The position numbers and the translations under genes were made by a program. 64,000 bases of DNA, taken from Bradyrhizobium sp. OK095. GTDB lineage: Bacteria > Pseudomonadota > Alphaproteobacteria > Rhizobiales > Xanthobacteraceae. Under the pieces are notes generated by a model that saw only the letters and a program-made list of their open reading frames with translations, ran no database searches and had not been told where the DNA came from. Positions 47,943-56,328 of this stretch are shown here, in pieces (within the stretch, counting starts at the first letter, position 1; every line of letters starts with the position of its first letter). Where the stretch lies: NCBI RefSeq assembly GCF_900109945.1, contig NZ_FOBX01000006.1, positions 372,001-436,000 of the forward strand, given 5' to 3'.

Positions 47943-49372
47943 CGGCGGCAGGGCTTGATCTCGCCGACCTGTCGCTGGTCGACGCGGCGGATGCGGTGCG
48001 CAAGGGCGAGGTGAGTGCGGTCTCGCTGCTGGAGGCGTGCCTGGCCAATCTCGACTCTCATGAAGCGGCGGTCAACGCCACGATCTGGGTGGACAAAGAG
48101 GCTGCATTCACTGCGGCCCGTGCCGCCGATGCCAAGCGCGCCAAAGGCGGACCGCTCGGGCCGTTGCACGGGCTGCCGCTGGCGCACAAGGACATGTACT
48201 ATCAGGCCGGCCGGCTCTCCAGCTGCGGCTCGGCCATTCGCCGCGATTTCGTGCCGGATTACAGCGCGACCGTGATCGAGCGGCTCAGCGCTGCCGGCGC
48301 TTATGCGTTCGCCGGCCTCAACATGGCGGAGTTCGCGCAGAACGGCACCGGCCACAATCGTCATCACGGCGACTGCCACAATCCCTGGAATCTTTCCTAC
48401 ATCACCGGCGGCTCCTCCAGCGGATCGGGCGCGGCGGTCGCGGCCCGCTTCACCTTTGCCGCACTGGGCTCCGACACCGGCGGCTCGATCCGTCTTCCCG
48501 CCGCGGCCAATGGCGTCAGCGGCATCAAGCCGACGCAGACCCGCGTCAGCCGCTACGGCGTAATGCCCTTGTCGTTCTCGGCCGACAATGTCGGCCCGCT
48601 CACCCGCACCGCGCGCGATTGCGCCCGGATCATGTCCGTCATCGCCGGGCACGATCCGCGCGACCCGACCAGCGCCGAGATGCCGGTGCCTGATTACGAG
48701 GCCGGGCTGACCGGCGACCTTCGCGGTGTCCGTATCGGCATGCCCTCGACCTACTTCCTCGACGAGGTGGACGTGCCGGTGCGGGCAGCGATCGAGGCTT
48801 CAACGTCCGTGCTGGCCGGGCGCGGCGCAACGATCGTGCCTCTGACATTGTCGCTGATGGATGCGGTCGCGACCTATGCCGCAGCGGTGTCGCGCGTCGA
48901 GGGCGCCACCATCCACGCGGAGTGGATGCGCCAACGACCGCAGGATTTCGCGACCCATATCAATGCGCGGATGTTTCCGGGCTATGCGATTCCCGCCACC
49001 TATTACGTCGAGGCCTTGAGCCGGCGCGGCCCGATCCTGAAGGAGTTCGCCAAGGAGGTGTTCAGCCAGGTCGATCTCCTGGTCACGCCCACCATCCGCA
49101 CCTGCCTGCCGACGCTCGCGGCCACCGATATCGACAACGGCCCGCCGGGAACCGAACAGGTGGCGCTCGGCATCTCCACCAACACCCGGCCGTTCAACTA
49201 TCTCGGCCTGCCGTCGATGAGCATTCCCTGCGGCTTCGATCCGAACGGCCTGCCGATCGGGCTGCAGATCAGCGGGCGTCCGTTCGCGGAAGCCGCGGTG
49301 CTGCAGGCGGCCGACGCCTATCAACGTGACACCGACTGGCATGCGCGCCGGCCGGCGATCGCAGCAGTCTGA
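47939..49372 (+). CDS. Amidase signature enzyme (AtzE/GatA-like)
   Basis: The 477-residue enzyme carries the Ser-cisSer-Lys triad: Lys in LPLAHKDMYY (about residue 83), the Gly/Ser-rich ITGGSSSGSGAAVAARF (157-172), and LGSDTGGSIRLPAAANG (about 178-194). Amidase signature enzymes hydrolyse carboxamides, including those of ring-cleaved nitrogen compounds. It is coupled to the AtzG-like subunit and follows the peptide-type ABC transporter. The substrate is unknown: 1-carboxybiuret, a ureide or a simple amide are possibilities. Confidence 0.9.
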   Translation: MTAAGLDLADLSLVDAADAVRKGEVSAVSLLEACLANLDSHEAAVNATIWVDKEAAFTAARAADAKRAKGGPLGPLHGLPLAHKDMYYQAGRLSSCGSAIRRDFVPDYSATVIERLSAAGAYAFAGLNMAEFAQNGTGHNRHHGDCHNPWNLSYITGGSSSGSGAAVAARFTFAALGSDTGGSIRLPAAANGVSGIKPTQTRVSRYGVMPLSFSADNVGPLTRTARDCARIMSVIAGHDPRDPTSAEMPVPDYEAGLTGDLRGVRIGMPSTYFLDEVDVPVRAAIEASTSVLAGRGATIVPLTLSLMDAVATYAAAVSRVEGATIHAEWMRQRPQDFATHINARMFPGYAIPATYYVEALSRRGPILKEFAKEVFSQVDLLVTPTIRTCLPTLAATDIDNGPPGTEQVALGISTNTRPFNYLGLPSMSIPCGFDPNGLPIGLQISGRPFAEAAVLQAADAYQRDTDWHARRPAIAAV

Positions 49373-49409
49373 ACAATCAAACTCTACAACGACAAGAAGG
49401 ATGATCATC

Positions 49410-49622
49410 ATGCCGGAAACGCCCGACGAGGCCGCGCTTGTTCTTGAATTCGACGTGCTCGCCAAACGCGCTGGCCTTGCCATTCCCGAAGACCGCAAAG
49501 CTGCGCTGTTCGCGGGTTTCAAGGATCTGCGCCGCATGCTGGCCACGATGCGCCAGCCGCGTACCGCGGCAGATGAGCCGGCAGGCACATTCTCGATCCA
49601 GAGCGTGACGCGGGGTCTTTGA
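49410..49622 (+). CDS. Second small AtzG/GatC-like subunit
   Basis: ATG 49410 is nine bases after AAGAAGG and gives 70 residues. The sequence is mostly helical with a C-terminal AADEPAGTFSIQ, again the DEPA element of AtzG. The next amidase starts 2 bp after this stop. It is the second subunit-amidase pair in the run. Confidence 0.7.
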   Translation: MPETPDEAALVLEFDVLAKRAGLAIPEDRKAALFAGFKDLRRMLATMRQPRTAADEPAGTFSIQSVTRGL

Positions 49623-49624
49623 TC

Positions 49625-51031
49625 ATGAGCGATACGAAATTGTTCGAGCTCAGCATCGCCGACGCCGGCCGCAAGCTGCGCGACGGATCGATCACCTCGA
49701 GCGCGCTCACCGAGGACGCGCTGTCGCGCATTGCCGCGATCGATCCCGCGCTCGACAGCTTCATCACCGTGACCGCCGATCGCGCCCGCGCCGATGCCGT
49801 GGCCGCGGATGTCGCCTTCGCCAAAGGGATCGACAACGGGCCGATGCAGGGCGTGCCTTACGCGCTGAAAGACATCTACGACACCGCCGGCATCCGCTCG
49901 ACCTGCCATTCCAAACTGCGGCTGGATCATGTGCCGGCCGCCGATTCCGTCGTCGAGAGCAAGTTCAAGGCGCAAGGCGCGGTGCTGCTCGGCAAGCTTG
50001 CCACCCATGAATTCGCGCTCGGCGGTCCGAGCTTCGATCTGCCGTTTCCGCCGGCGCGCAATCCCTGGAATCGCGAACACATTCCCGGCGGCTCGTCCTC
50101 CGGCTCGGCCGCTGCGGTTGCCGCCGGGCTGGTGCGCATGGCGATGGGGTCGGACACCGGCGGTTCGATCCGTGGCCCCGCCGCTTATTGCGGCACGGTC
50201 GGGTTGAAGCCGACCTACGGCCTGGTCTCACGACGCGGTGTGTTTCCGCTCTCGACCACGCTCGACCATTGCGGCCCGTTGTCGTGGACGGTCGCGGATA
50301 GCGCGATCGCGCTGCAGACCATCGCCGGCTATGACGCGCTCGATCCGGCCAGCGTCGATATTCCCATACCGAACTATCTGGATGGGCTCGATCGGGGTGT
50401 GGACGGGCTGCGGATCGGCCTGCCCAGGCATTTCTTCGCCAAGACGGAAGATGTGTCGGCCGAAGTGGTTGCGGCGATCGACAGCGCCGCGGAGCGGCTT
50501 GCGAAGCTCGGCGCCGTGGTCGAGGAGATCACGCTGCCGGACTACGACCTGTTCAATGCCTGCGGCCGCATCATCATGTACACCGAGGCGTACGCCATTC
50601 ACGAGCAGGACTTCCAGAGGCGGCCGCTCGATTTCGGTCGGCTGACCTATTTGCGGATGTCGCTCGGCGCTTTCGTAACCGGGGCAGATATCCAGCAGGC
50701 GATGCGGTTGCGTCGCGAGCTGTCGCGCGCGGTCAATCTGCAGCTCAAGACCTATGACGCGCTGATCACAGCCAGCGCCCTGATACCGGCGCCGGCCTTC
50801 GCCGAGCTCAATCCGAACAGTCCGCCCAACTGGCCGATCCAGACCATGCCGTTCAACGTCACCGGCAACCCGGCCATGTCGATCCCGACCGGCTTCTCGG
50901 CGTCGGGCTTGCCGCTGTCGATGCAGATCGTCGGCCGCGCCTTCGATGAAAGCATGGTGCTTCGCATCGGCGCCGCCTTCGAATCCGCGACAGGGCTGAG
51001 CGCCCGGCGCCCGACGCTCGCTCAAGGCTAA
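49625..51031 (+). CDS. Amidase signature enzyme (AtzE/GatA-like), second copy
   Basis: The 468-residue enzyme starts MSDTKLFELSIADAGRKL. Triad motifs: YALKDIYDTAGIRST (Lys about 81), IPGGSSSGSAAAVAAGLV, and GSDTGGSIRGPAAYCGTVG. C-terminal: ITASALIPAPAFAEL and FNVTGNPAMSIPTGFSASG. It differs clearly from the first amidase, so this is not a recent duplication. The palindromic repeat element at 51033 follows directly after its stop. Confidence 0.9.
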   Translation: MSDTKLFELSIADAGRKLRDGSITSSALTEDALSRIAAIDPALDSFITVTADRARADAVAADVAFAKGIDNGPMQGVPYALKDIYDTAGIRSTCHSKLRLDHVPAADSVVESKFKAQGAVLLGKLATHEFALGGPSFDLPFPPARNPWNREHIPGGSSSGSAAAVAAGLVRMAMGSDTGGSIRGPAAYCGTVGLKPTYGLVSRRGVFPLSTTLDHCGPLSWTVADSAIALQTIAGYDALDPASVDIPIPNYLDGLDRGVDGLRIGLPRHFFAKTEDVSAEVVAAIDSAAERLAKLGAVVEEITLPDYDLFNACGRIIMYTEAYAIHEQDFQRRPLDFGRLTYLRMSLGAFVTGADIQQAMRLRRELSRAVNLQLKTYDALITASALIPAPAFAELNPNSPPNWPIQTMPFNVTGNPAMSIPTGFSASGLPLSMQIVGRAFDESMVLRIGAAFESATGLSARRPTLAQG

Positions 51032-51032
51032 G

Positions 51033-51131
51033 GCATGATCCGGAAAAGTGCGAAGCGGTTTTCCGGAAAGATCATGCGCAAACAACAACCTAAAGCGCGA
51101 TGACGATTCATCCCAATCTCATCGCGCTTTA
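51033..51131. repeat. Composite rhizobial intergenic mosaic element, copy 2 (inverted)
   Basis: Reverse complement of copy 1 at 31984-32085 with few differences: GCATGATCCGG...AAGATCATGC followed by TAAAGCGCGATGA...TCATCGCGCTTTA. It lies between the second amidase and allE and could act as a bidirectional terminator or mRNA-processing site. Confidence 0.9.
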
Positions 51132-51225
51132 GGCGATAGGCGTGCCTGCGGCCATAAGGGTTGCGAGCGGCTGACTGGCTGTGATGATCATGGATCGCCG
51201 CTCGCTGGCAGCCCCGCAGCCCTCG

Positions 51226-52023
51226 TCAGAGCGCAACGTCCCGGTTGACGTTCTTGTACAACAGATAGACCGACTGGCTCGAACCGGTGGGATAGAACTG
51301 CTGCGGGCAGAACGATCCCATCCAGATGAAGTCATCGATCCAGATTTCGTGCCAGCTATTGCCAAGATAATACAAGCCTTGCCCCTCCAGCATGAGCAAC
51401 CCGTGCTCCATGATGTGGGTCTCGACGGCTGGAAAACAGACGCCGGGTTGGAAGAACATCAGGTTCATCTCAAAATCGAATCGCAGATCGCCCATGGGCA
51501 GCAGGTGCTTGAAGCCGCGCCCCTGTAGTCCGGTATGGTTCGTCGTCGGCATCGATTGCTGTTGAGCGATGATTGACGGCGGTGTCGCGATGCCCTCAGC
51601 CGCCTCATAACGTTTTTTGAGCGCGATGACGCGCGCGGGCGCGCCGGGAGGGCAGTGCATCGTGAAAGACGTACCCGGCGGAACATAGGCAAAGCCACCT
51701 TCTGTCAGCGAGGCCGGGGCTTCGGTCCCAATGCGGATGTCGACGGCGCCCGTCACAACATAGAAGAAATGCTGAAGATCCACGCAGATTGGTTGGGCGG
51801 TGCCGCCCGAGGGCTCGATCTCCAGCATGAACTGGGCGAACTCGGCGCCGAGCGTCGGCGCCGCCAGAAAGCGCACGGTCGTTGACGACCACGCCGGCAG
51901 CCGGCTCTTCAAGACGCCTTCCGGCGGGATGAAAGCGAAATTGCGGCCCACGGCTGCGCGGCTGTGTCCGATCGCGCCAGGACGAACGATGCCGGGTTGG
52001 GCGGGCAGATCGGTGGGGTGCAT
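51226..52023 (-). CDS. allE: (S)-Ureidoglycine aminohydrolase
   Basis: From ATG 52023, preceded by GGAAGGGAA, the product has 265 residues; the longer frame is unsupported. It is a bicupin: the first cupin is FMLEIEPSGGTAQPICVDLQ, HFFYVVTGAVDIRIG, the second FFQPGVCFPAVETHIMEHGL and EGQGLYYLGNSWHEIWIDDF. The second cupin supplies a Mn-binding set (H, E, H, Q-like). AllE converts (S)-ureidoglycine to (S)-ureidoglycolate and ammonia in allantoin breakdown. It faces the amidase operon. The rest of an allantoin pathway is not in the window. Confidence 0.85.
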   Translation of the reverse strand: MHPTDLPAQPGIVRPGAIGHSRAAVGRNFAFIPPEGVLKSRLPAWSSTTVRFLAAPTLGAEFAQFMLEIEPSGGTAQPICVDLQHFFYVVTGAVDIRIGTEAPASLTEGGFAYVPPGTSFTMHCPPGAPARVIALKKRYEAAEGIATPPSIIAQQQSMPTTNHTGLQGRGFKHLLPMGDLRFDFEMNLMFFQPGVCFPAVETHIMEHGLLMLEGQGLYYLGNSWHEIWIDDFIWMGSFCPQQFYPTGSSQSVYLLYKNVNRDVAL

Positions 52024-52317
52024 CTCAAATTCCCTTCCAGACATGACGTGAGCCGGCGACGTTCGACGCTGTCGATGCGCGTGGCGCGCCTTAACATTAT
52101 TTGAAGTCGAGATCCTAAAATATCGGTTTGCCACTTGCCGGATACCAAGGCCGAATAGAGCGCGAGGCGCCACGCGTTTCCGGCGACAAGGGTGATTCCG
52201 ATGGACATGGAGCTGTCGTCCGAGCAACTGAAGCTCAGTATCGAAGCGCGAGTTGGCCGAATCCACCTTCGCGCACAAGGCGGCGGAGATCGATCGCGCG
52301 GAGGCCTATCCGTTCGA
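52024..52317. other. Region between allE and the flavin monooxygenase operon
   Basis: This 294-bp gap holds the promoter of allE and the acyl-CoA dehydrogenase remnant at 52201-52321. No intact gene is seen. Confidence 0.6.
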
Positions 52318-52321
52318 TTAA
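52201..52321 (+). pseudogene. Remnant of an acyl-CoA dehydrogenase N-terminus
   Basis: ATG 52201 begins MDMELSSEQLKLSIEAR. A one-base shift then gives ELAESTFAHKAAEIDRAEAY-PFD and a stop at 52319-52321. Together these match the N-terminal helices of acyl-CoA dehydrogenases (LSxEQxxLxxxxRxxAxxxxAPxAAEIDRxxxxP). Only about 40 residues of an expected 380 survive, with a frameshift, so it is a decayed fragment. Confidence 0.75.
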
Positions 52322-52617
52322 GGTATTCGTTCAATGTGAGCCCGGATCGCCTGTCGCTCGGCATCGATCCAGCCATGCTCGCGGGCTTTGGCCACCATCT
52401 CCTGATAGCGCTGATCCCAGTCTGCATCGTCGGGGCGGCCCGCCAGGGTCGGGACCAGATCGATCGAGACGAGCGCGTCACGATCGTCGAGAAGCGTGAT
52501 GCCGTTCCAGCTCTGTGCTTCCGTGCGGATGTCAGCGTGCAGCACCAGCTTGAACCTGCGGAAGTCGTCCGGTTCAGTCAGACGGACGACGCCGCCGTCC
52601 AGGCATTCGATGATCAC
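52318..52617 (-). CDS. Hypothetical protein of the flavin monooxygenase operon
   Basis: The 99-residue product starts at GTG 52617, with AAGGAG upstream. It begins VRLTEPDDFRRFKLVLHA after a short N-terminus and ends with a charged helix (YQEMVAKAREHGWIDAERQA). It lies 21 bp after the flavin reductase and is the last gene of the three-gene operon. It has no known motif; its conservation next to monooxygenases would suggest a helper role. Confidence 0.7.
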   Translation of the reverse strand: MIIECLDGGVVRLTEPDDFRRFKLVLHADIRTEAQSWNGITLLDDRDALVSIDLVPTLAGRPDDADWDQRYQEMVAKAREHGWIDAERQAIRAHIERIP

Positions 52618-52638
52618 AACGCCGCTCCTTCGTACGCT

Positions 52639-53154
52639 CTAGGCTTGCGGCAGCGCGTGCAGTGCCCCCTGGAAATTGACCAGGGGATCGCCGCTGCCGC
52701 CGCGGGTGGCCACGATCCTGCCGATGAAGAGACCGTGCGTGCCGACCATCTGGTGATGATGCAGCACGCATTCCAGTGCGCCGATCGCAGGCTCCAGCAA
52801 CGGCACGTCGAGAATGCCTTGCTCCCAGGGCGCCGTTGCGAAGCGATCGACACCTTTGGCACCGCCGGCGAAACGCAGCGCCAGATCTTCCTGCCCCTTC
52901 CCGAGGAGACTGATCCCGAAGCGGCCATTGGCGAGCATGGCATCGTGCGTCTCGGAGCTCCTGTTGACGCCGATGAGCAGGCAGGGCGGCTCCATGCATA
53001 GCGAGGTGACGGAGCTGACCGTCAATCCACGCCGTGCGCCCTCCGATCCCGTCGCCACGATCGCGACGCCGCTCGCGAGGTTGCGCATGGCCAGCCGGAA
53101 CTCCGCGGCCTCGACTGAGCGGACATCGGTCATTTGAGACATCTCGCAGCCCAT
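52639..53154 (-). CDS. Flavin reductase family protein
   Basis: ATG 53154 is preceded by GGAGGTACGTC, giving 171 residues. It matches the flavin_reduct/DIM6-NTAB fold: AMRNLASGVAIVATGSEGAR, GLTVSSVTSLCMEPPCLLIG (FMN-binding TxSS), NRSSETHDAMLANGRFGISL, and HHHQMVGTHGLFIGRIVA. It supplies reduced FMN for the LLM monooxygenase encoded 36 bp upstream. Together they form a two-component monooxygenase. Confidence 0.92.
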   Translation of the reverse strand: MGCEMSQMTDVRSVEAAEFRLAMRNLASGVAIVATGSEGARRGLTVSSVTSLCMEPPCLLIGVNRSSETHDAMLANGRFGISLLGKGQEDLALRFAGGAKGVDRFATAPWEQGILDVPLLEPAIGALECVLHHHQMVGTHGLFIGRIVATRGGSGDPLVNFQGALHALPQA

Positions 53155-53190
53155 GACGTACCTCCGGACCTCGCTCCCCGCCGGTTGCGC

Positions 53191-54273
53191 CTACGCCGAA
53201 ACCGCTTCGCCTGCGGCCTTGGTCCGACCGGATTTCAGTTCCTTCCGGATCGCGGGAATGATCTTGCTGCCCCACAGCTCGATCTGGCGCAGCATCGTGG
53301 GCTGATCGAAATCGCCGAGCTGGGTCTGCAGCGCAATGTGGGTCGGCTTGAGGACGCTGATCTCTTCCAGCATGCGGTCGATCACCTGGTTGACGCTGCC
53401 GACGGGCAGGTTGTTTCGCATCGTCTCCAGGCTCATGTCGTTCGGTCCGGCTTCTTCCTTGATCAGATAGCCGTCATCGCTCTGGGCGCGCCGGAACTTC
53501 AGGCTTTCGGAGAGCCGGCGCTGGAAGCGCGCATTGTCCAGATATGACTGAATCTCGCTGTCATTGTCGCTGGCATAGGCGCAGCGCAGGAAGCCGAAAT
53601 GGGTGTCGTCGATGGAGCGGCCCTCCTTGGCCGCAATCCCTTCGAGACGTTCGCGCAAGGCCTTGATGGCGTCGAGGCCATTCAGCAGCGCGGTGACGAA
53701 CAGATTGTGGTTGTCGCGAATGGCGCGGCCCAGCGTCTCGGCGTGTCCCGACGTGACCCAGATCGGCGGCATCGGCGTCTGCACCGTGCGCACCGCGATC
53801 GCGGTCGGCGGCATCTTCAGGTGCTCGCCCGAATAGGAGAAGATGCGCTCGCGCATGCCGGCCTGGAGCACGTCGTAGAACTCGGCGAACAATGCGTGCG
53901 AATGCTCGAGGTCGACGCCGAAGCGGTCGAACTCGAACTTCTGGTAGCCCGAGCCGATGCCGAGATCGAGGCGGCCGTTCGAAACCGTGTCGGCAAAGCC
54001 GATCTCGCCGAGCAGCCGCGCCGGATTGTACAGCGGCAGCACGCAGACGGCGGAGCCGAGGCGGATGCGCTTGGTCAGGCCGGCGCAATGCGCGACCATC
54101 ATCAGCGGCGAGGGGCACAGGCTGTAATTGTTGAAATGGTGCTCGGCGTACCAGGCCGTATCGAAGCCCGCGTGTTCGGCGGCAACGGTCTGCTCGACGG
54201 CGTTGTTGATGACCTGCTGCGAGGTTTGATGATAGCCGCGCTGCTGCGCCAGAATGAATACGCCGAATTCCAT
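53191..54273 (-). CDS. LLM-class flavin-dependent monooxygenase
   Basis: The 360-residue protein starts MEFGVFILAQQRGYHQTSQQ, with GGGAGG nine bases upstream. Features of the luciferase-like fold: DTAWYAEHHFNNYSLCPSP, LGSAVCVLPLYNPARLLGEI, SNGRLDLGIGSGYQKFEFDR, and PPIWVTSGHAETLGRAIRDN. It is the first gene of an operon with a flavin reductase and a small protein, and divergent from a LysR regulator, which probably controls it. The substrate is unknown; relatives include alkanal and EDTA-type monooxygenases. Confidence 0.92.
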   Translation of the reverse strand: MEFGVFILAQQRGYHQTSQQVINNAVEQTVAAEHAGFDTAWYAEHHFNNYSLCPSPLMMVAHCAGLTKRIRLGSAVCVLPLYNPARLLGEIGFADTVSNGRLDLGIGSGYQKFEFDRFGVDLEHSHALFAEFYDVLQAGMRERIFSYSGEHLKMPPTAIAVRTVQTPMPPIWVTSGHAETLGRAIRDNHNLFVTALLNGLDAIKALRERLEGIAAKEGRSIDDTHFGFLRCAYASDNDSEIQSYLDNARFQRRLSESLKFRRAQSDDGYLIKEEAGPNDMSLETMRNNLPVGSVNQVIDRMLEEISVLKPTHIALQTQLGDFDQPTMLRQIELWGSKIIPAIRKELKSGRTKAAGEAVSA

Positions 54274-54415
54274 CGGTTGCGTCCTCCCAAATCGTGGTCG
54301 CTCTTGCGATCCACGCGGCCGCTGTTGCGACGCGTTCTCAGAAAACTAGGGCCTTGAGCTTTTTCGAACAATTGACGTAATCTGAGCATGTCCTTTGCAG
54401 AATCTGAAAAGATCG

Positions 54416-55333
54416 ATGAATCGCCTCCAGGCCATGGAATTGTTCGTCAGCGCCGTCCGTGAGGGCAGTTTTTCGGCGGCCGGGCGCCGCGTCGGGCTCT
54501 CGCCGGCGTCGGTGTCGCGCTATGTCGGCGAGCTCGAGGCGCAGCTCGGCGTGCAGCTTTTGAACCGCAGCACGCGCCATCTCGGCTTGACCGATGCCGG
54601 CAAGATCTTCTTCCAGCGGACCGAGCAGGTGCTGCACGGCATCGAGGATGCCGAAGCCGCCGCGCTTGCGCTCCAGACCGCTCCACGCGGAACGCTGCGG
54701 GTGCACTCGCGGACGCTGTTCGGCATCAAGGTGCTCTCGCCGCTGATACCCGGCTTTCAGAAGCTGTATCCGGAGCTGAAGGTCGAGCTGCGCCTGTCCG
54801 AGCGGCGCGCCCAGCTTCGCGAGGACGAGTTCGACGTCGATTTCCAGATCGCGGCGCCGAAGGATCCCGGCCTGATGCAGCGAAGGCTGCTGCGGAGCGA
54901 GCGGATTCTCGTGGCCTCGCCGGACTATGTTGCCCGCATGCCGAAATTGCGCGAGCCGGAGGACATCACCCGCCACAATTGCCTGACTTACTGGATGGGC
55001 CCGGACGACGTGGTCTGGAAATTCATGCGCAGGAACAGGTTGCACGAAATCGTCGTGCCGTCGTCCCTCAGCAGCAACAACGGCGTGGTGCTGTGCGACC
55101 TCGCCGTCAACGGGCACGGCATCGCGCTGCTTGACGACTACACCGTGGCCGAGGAGTTGAAGAGCAGGCGCCTGGTCCGTCTGCTGCCCGGCTTCCGGGT
55201 GACGAATTCCACCTTCGACGAAGGGATCTACGCGGCGTTTCTCCAGAGCAGCTATCTGCCGGAAAAAATCAGGGTCTTCGTGGACTATATGGCGGAGAAC
55301 GTGCCCAAGCAGATCAAAAGATCGGCGAACTAA
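54416..55333 (+). CDS. LysR-family transcriptional regulator
   Basis: I start at ATG 54416 (305 residues). The helix-turn-helix is MNRLQAMELFVSAVREGSFS then AAGRRVGLSPASVSRYVGEL, and the wing LLNRSTRHLGLTDAGKIFF is typical of the CrgA-like branch. The C-terminal domain is LysR_substrate. It is divergent from the LLM/flavin reductase operon, with 142 bp between the starts, and likely regulates it. Confidence 0.92.
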   Translation: MNRLQAMELFVSAVREGSFSAAGRRVGLSPASVSRYVGELEAQLGVQLLNRSTRHLGLTDAGKIFFQRTEQVLHGIEDAEAAALALQTAPRGTLRVHSRTLFGIKVLSPLIPGFQKLYPELKVELRLSERRAQLREDEFDVDFQIAAPKDPGLMQRRLLRSERILVASPDYVARMPKLREPEDITRHNCLTYWMGPDDVVWKFMRRNRLHEIVVPSSLSSNNGVVLCDLAVNGHGIALLDDYTVAEELKSRRLVRLLPGFRVTNSTFDEGIYAAFLQSSYLPEKIRVFVDYMAENVPKQIKRSAN

Positions 55334-55346
55334 GCGCAGAGGCCGG

Positions 55347-56231
55347 TCAGCCCGGACCAAACCTGTGCGCCGGCAGTCCGCGAATGCCGAGGCCTTCGAC
55401 GGCGAACAAGCCGCCGGCATCGGGGTGATCGTCGCCGAGCGCGTGACTGCGCGAGATCGACGTGACGTAGAGCACGTCGAGATCTGGCCCGCCGAAGCTC
55501 ACGCTGGTCGGATGACGGATCGGCATGTCGATCGTCCGCACGATCGTCCCATCAGGCGCAAGCCGGGCGATCTTGCCGATGCGCACGAGGACGGACCAGA
55601 GGTAGCCTTCCGAATCGATCGTCGCCCCGTCGCAACCGGACCCTTGCGGCTCCGTGTTGGCGAAGACGCGCTTGTTCGCGAGCGGGCCCTCCGGGCCGTA
55701 GTCATAAGCCCAGATGATTCGTCTCGCGCTGTCCGCGATATAGAACGTTCGTCCGTCCGGGCTGAAGCACGGTCCGTTGCTCACGGCGAGGTCCGTCTCC
55801 AGCAGCTCCAGCGCGCCCGATGCATCCAGGCGATAGAGACCGCCGAGCGGTGCCTCGTCCGGGGCGCGGTCGCCGTGCATCGTGCCTGCCAGGAAACGTC
55901 CCTGGGGATCGGCCTTGCCGTCATTCAGCCGTACTTTTGGGTGGTCGAGCCCAATCGACGGGCCCTCCGTCAGCGTGCGCGTGTCGAAATCGTAGTGCGC
56001 AAATCCGTTGCGCAGAGCCAGGATCGCGCCGCCGTCGTCTCGCAGCGCCAGCGAGCCGATCGGCGCGGGCACGTTGAACTGCTCGGTGGTGCCGGTGACG
56101 GGATCGAGCGCGTGGATCAACCCGCCCAGCGCGTCGATCCAGAACAGGCGCTGCCGGCGCTCGTCCCACACCGGGCTCTCGCCGAGCTGGTCCCTGGTCG
56201 TGCCGATGCGTCTGATCCGGATTGCGCTCAT
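55347..56231 (-). CDS. SMP-30/gluconolactonase-like beta-propeller hydrolase
   Basis: From ATG 56231 the protein has 294 residues and the six-bladed propeller fold of SMP-30/LRE: LGESPVWDERRQRLFWIDAL (metal ligand Glu), KVRLNDGKADPQGRFLAGTM (Asn and Asp), AVSNGPCFSPDGRTFYIADS, GSGCDGATIDSEGYLWSVLV, and HPTSVSFGGPDLDVLYVTSI. These enzymes open sugar or other lactones using a divalent metal. It faces the TetR regulator with the GACCGATCGGTC operator between the starts, so it is likely under its control. Confidence 0.92.
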   Translation of the reverse strand: MSAIRIRRIGTTRDQLGESPVWDERRQRLFWIDALGGLIHALDPVTGTTEQFNVPAPIGSLALRDDGGAILALRNGFAHYDFDTRTLTEGPSIGLDHPKVRLNDGKADPQGRFLAGTMHGDRAPDEAPLGGLYRLDASGALELLETDLAVSNGPCFSPDGRTFYIADSARRIIWAYDYGPEGPLANKRVFANTEPQGSGCDGATIDSEGYLWSVLVRIGKIARLAPDGTIVRTIDMPIRHPTSVSFGGPDLDVLYVTSISRSHALGDDHPDAGGLFAVEGLGIRGLPAHRFGPG

Positions 56232-56259
56232 GGTTGCTCGCACGGGAATCGCCGGACTT

Positions 56260-56271
56260 GACCGATCGGTC
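56260..56271. promoter_or_regulatory. TetR operator candidate GACCGATCGGTC
   Basis: A perfect 12-bp palindrome lies between the SMP-30 and tetR starts, 58 bp upstream of tetR. The same core occurs at 58048 and 58122. It may give autoregulation. Confidence 0.75.
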
Positions 56272-56328
56272 GGTGAAAACCTAGTTTCATTCTAAAGACC
56301 CTCGGGCGACGAATGGATTGCGGAGTTC

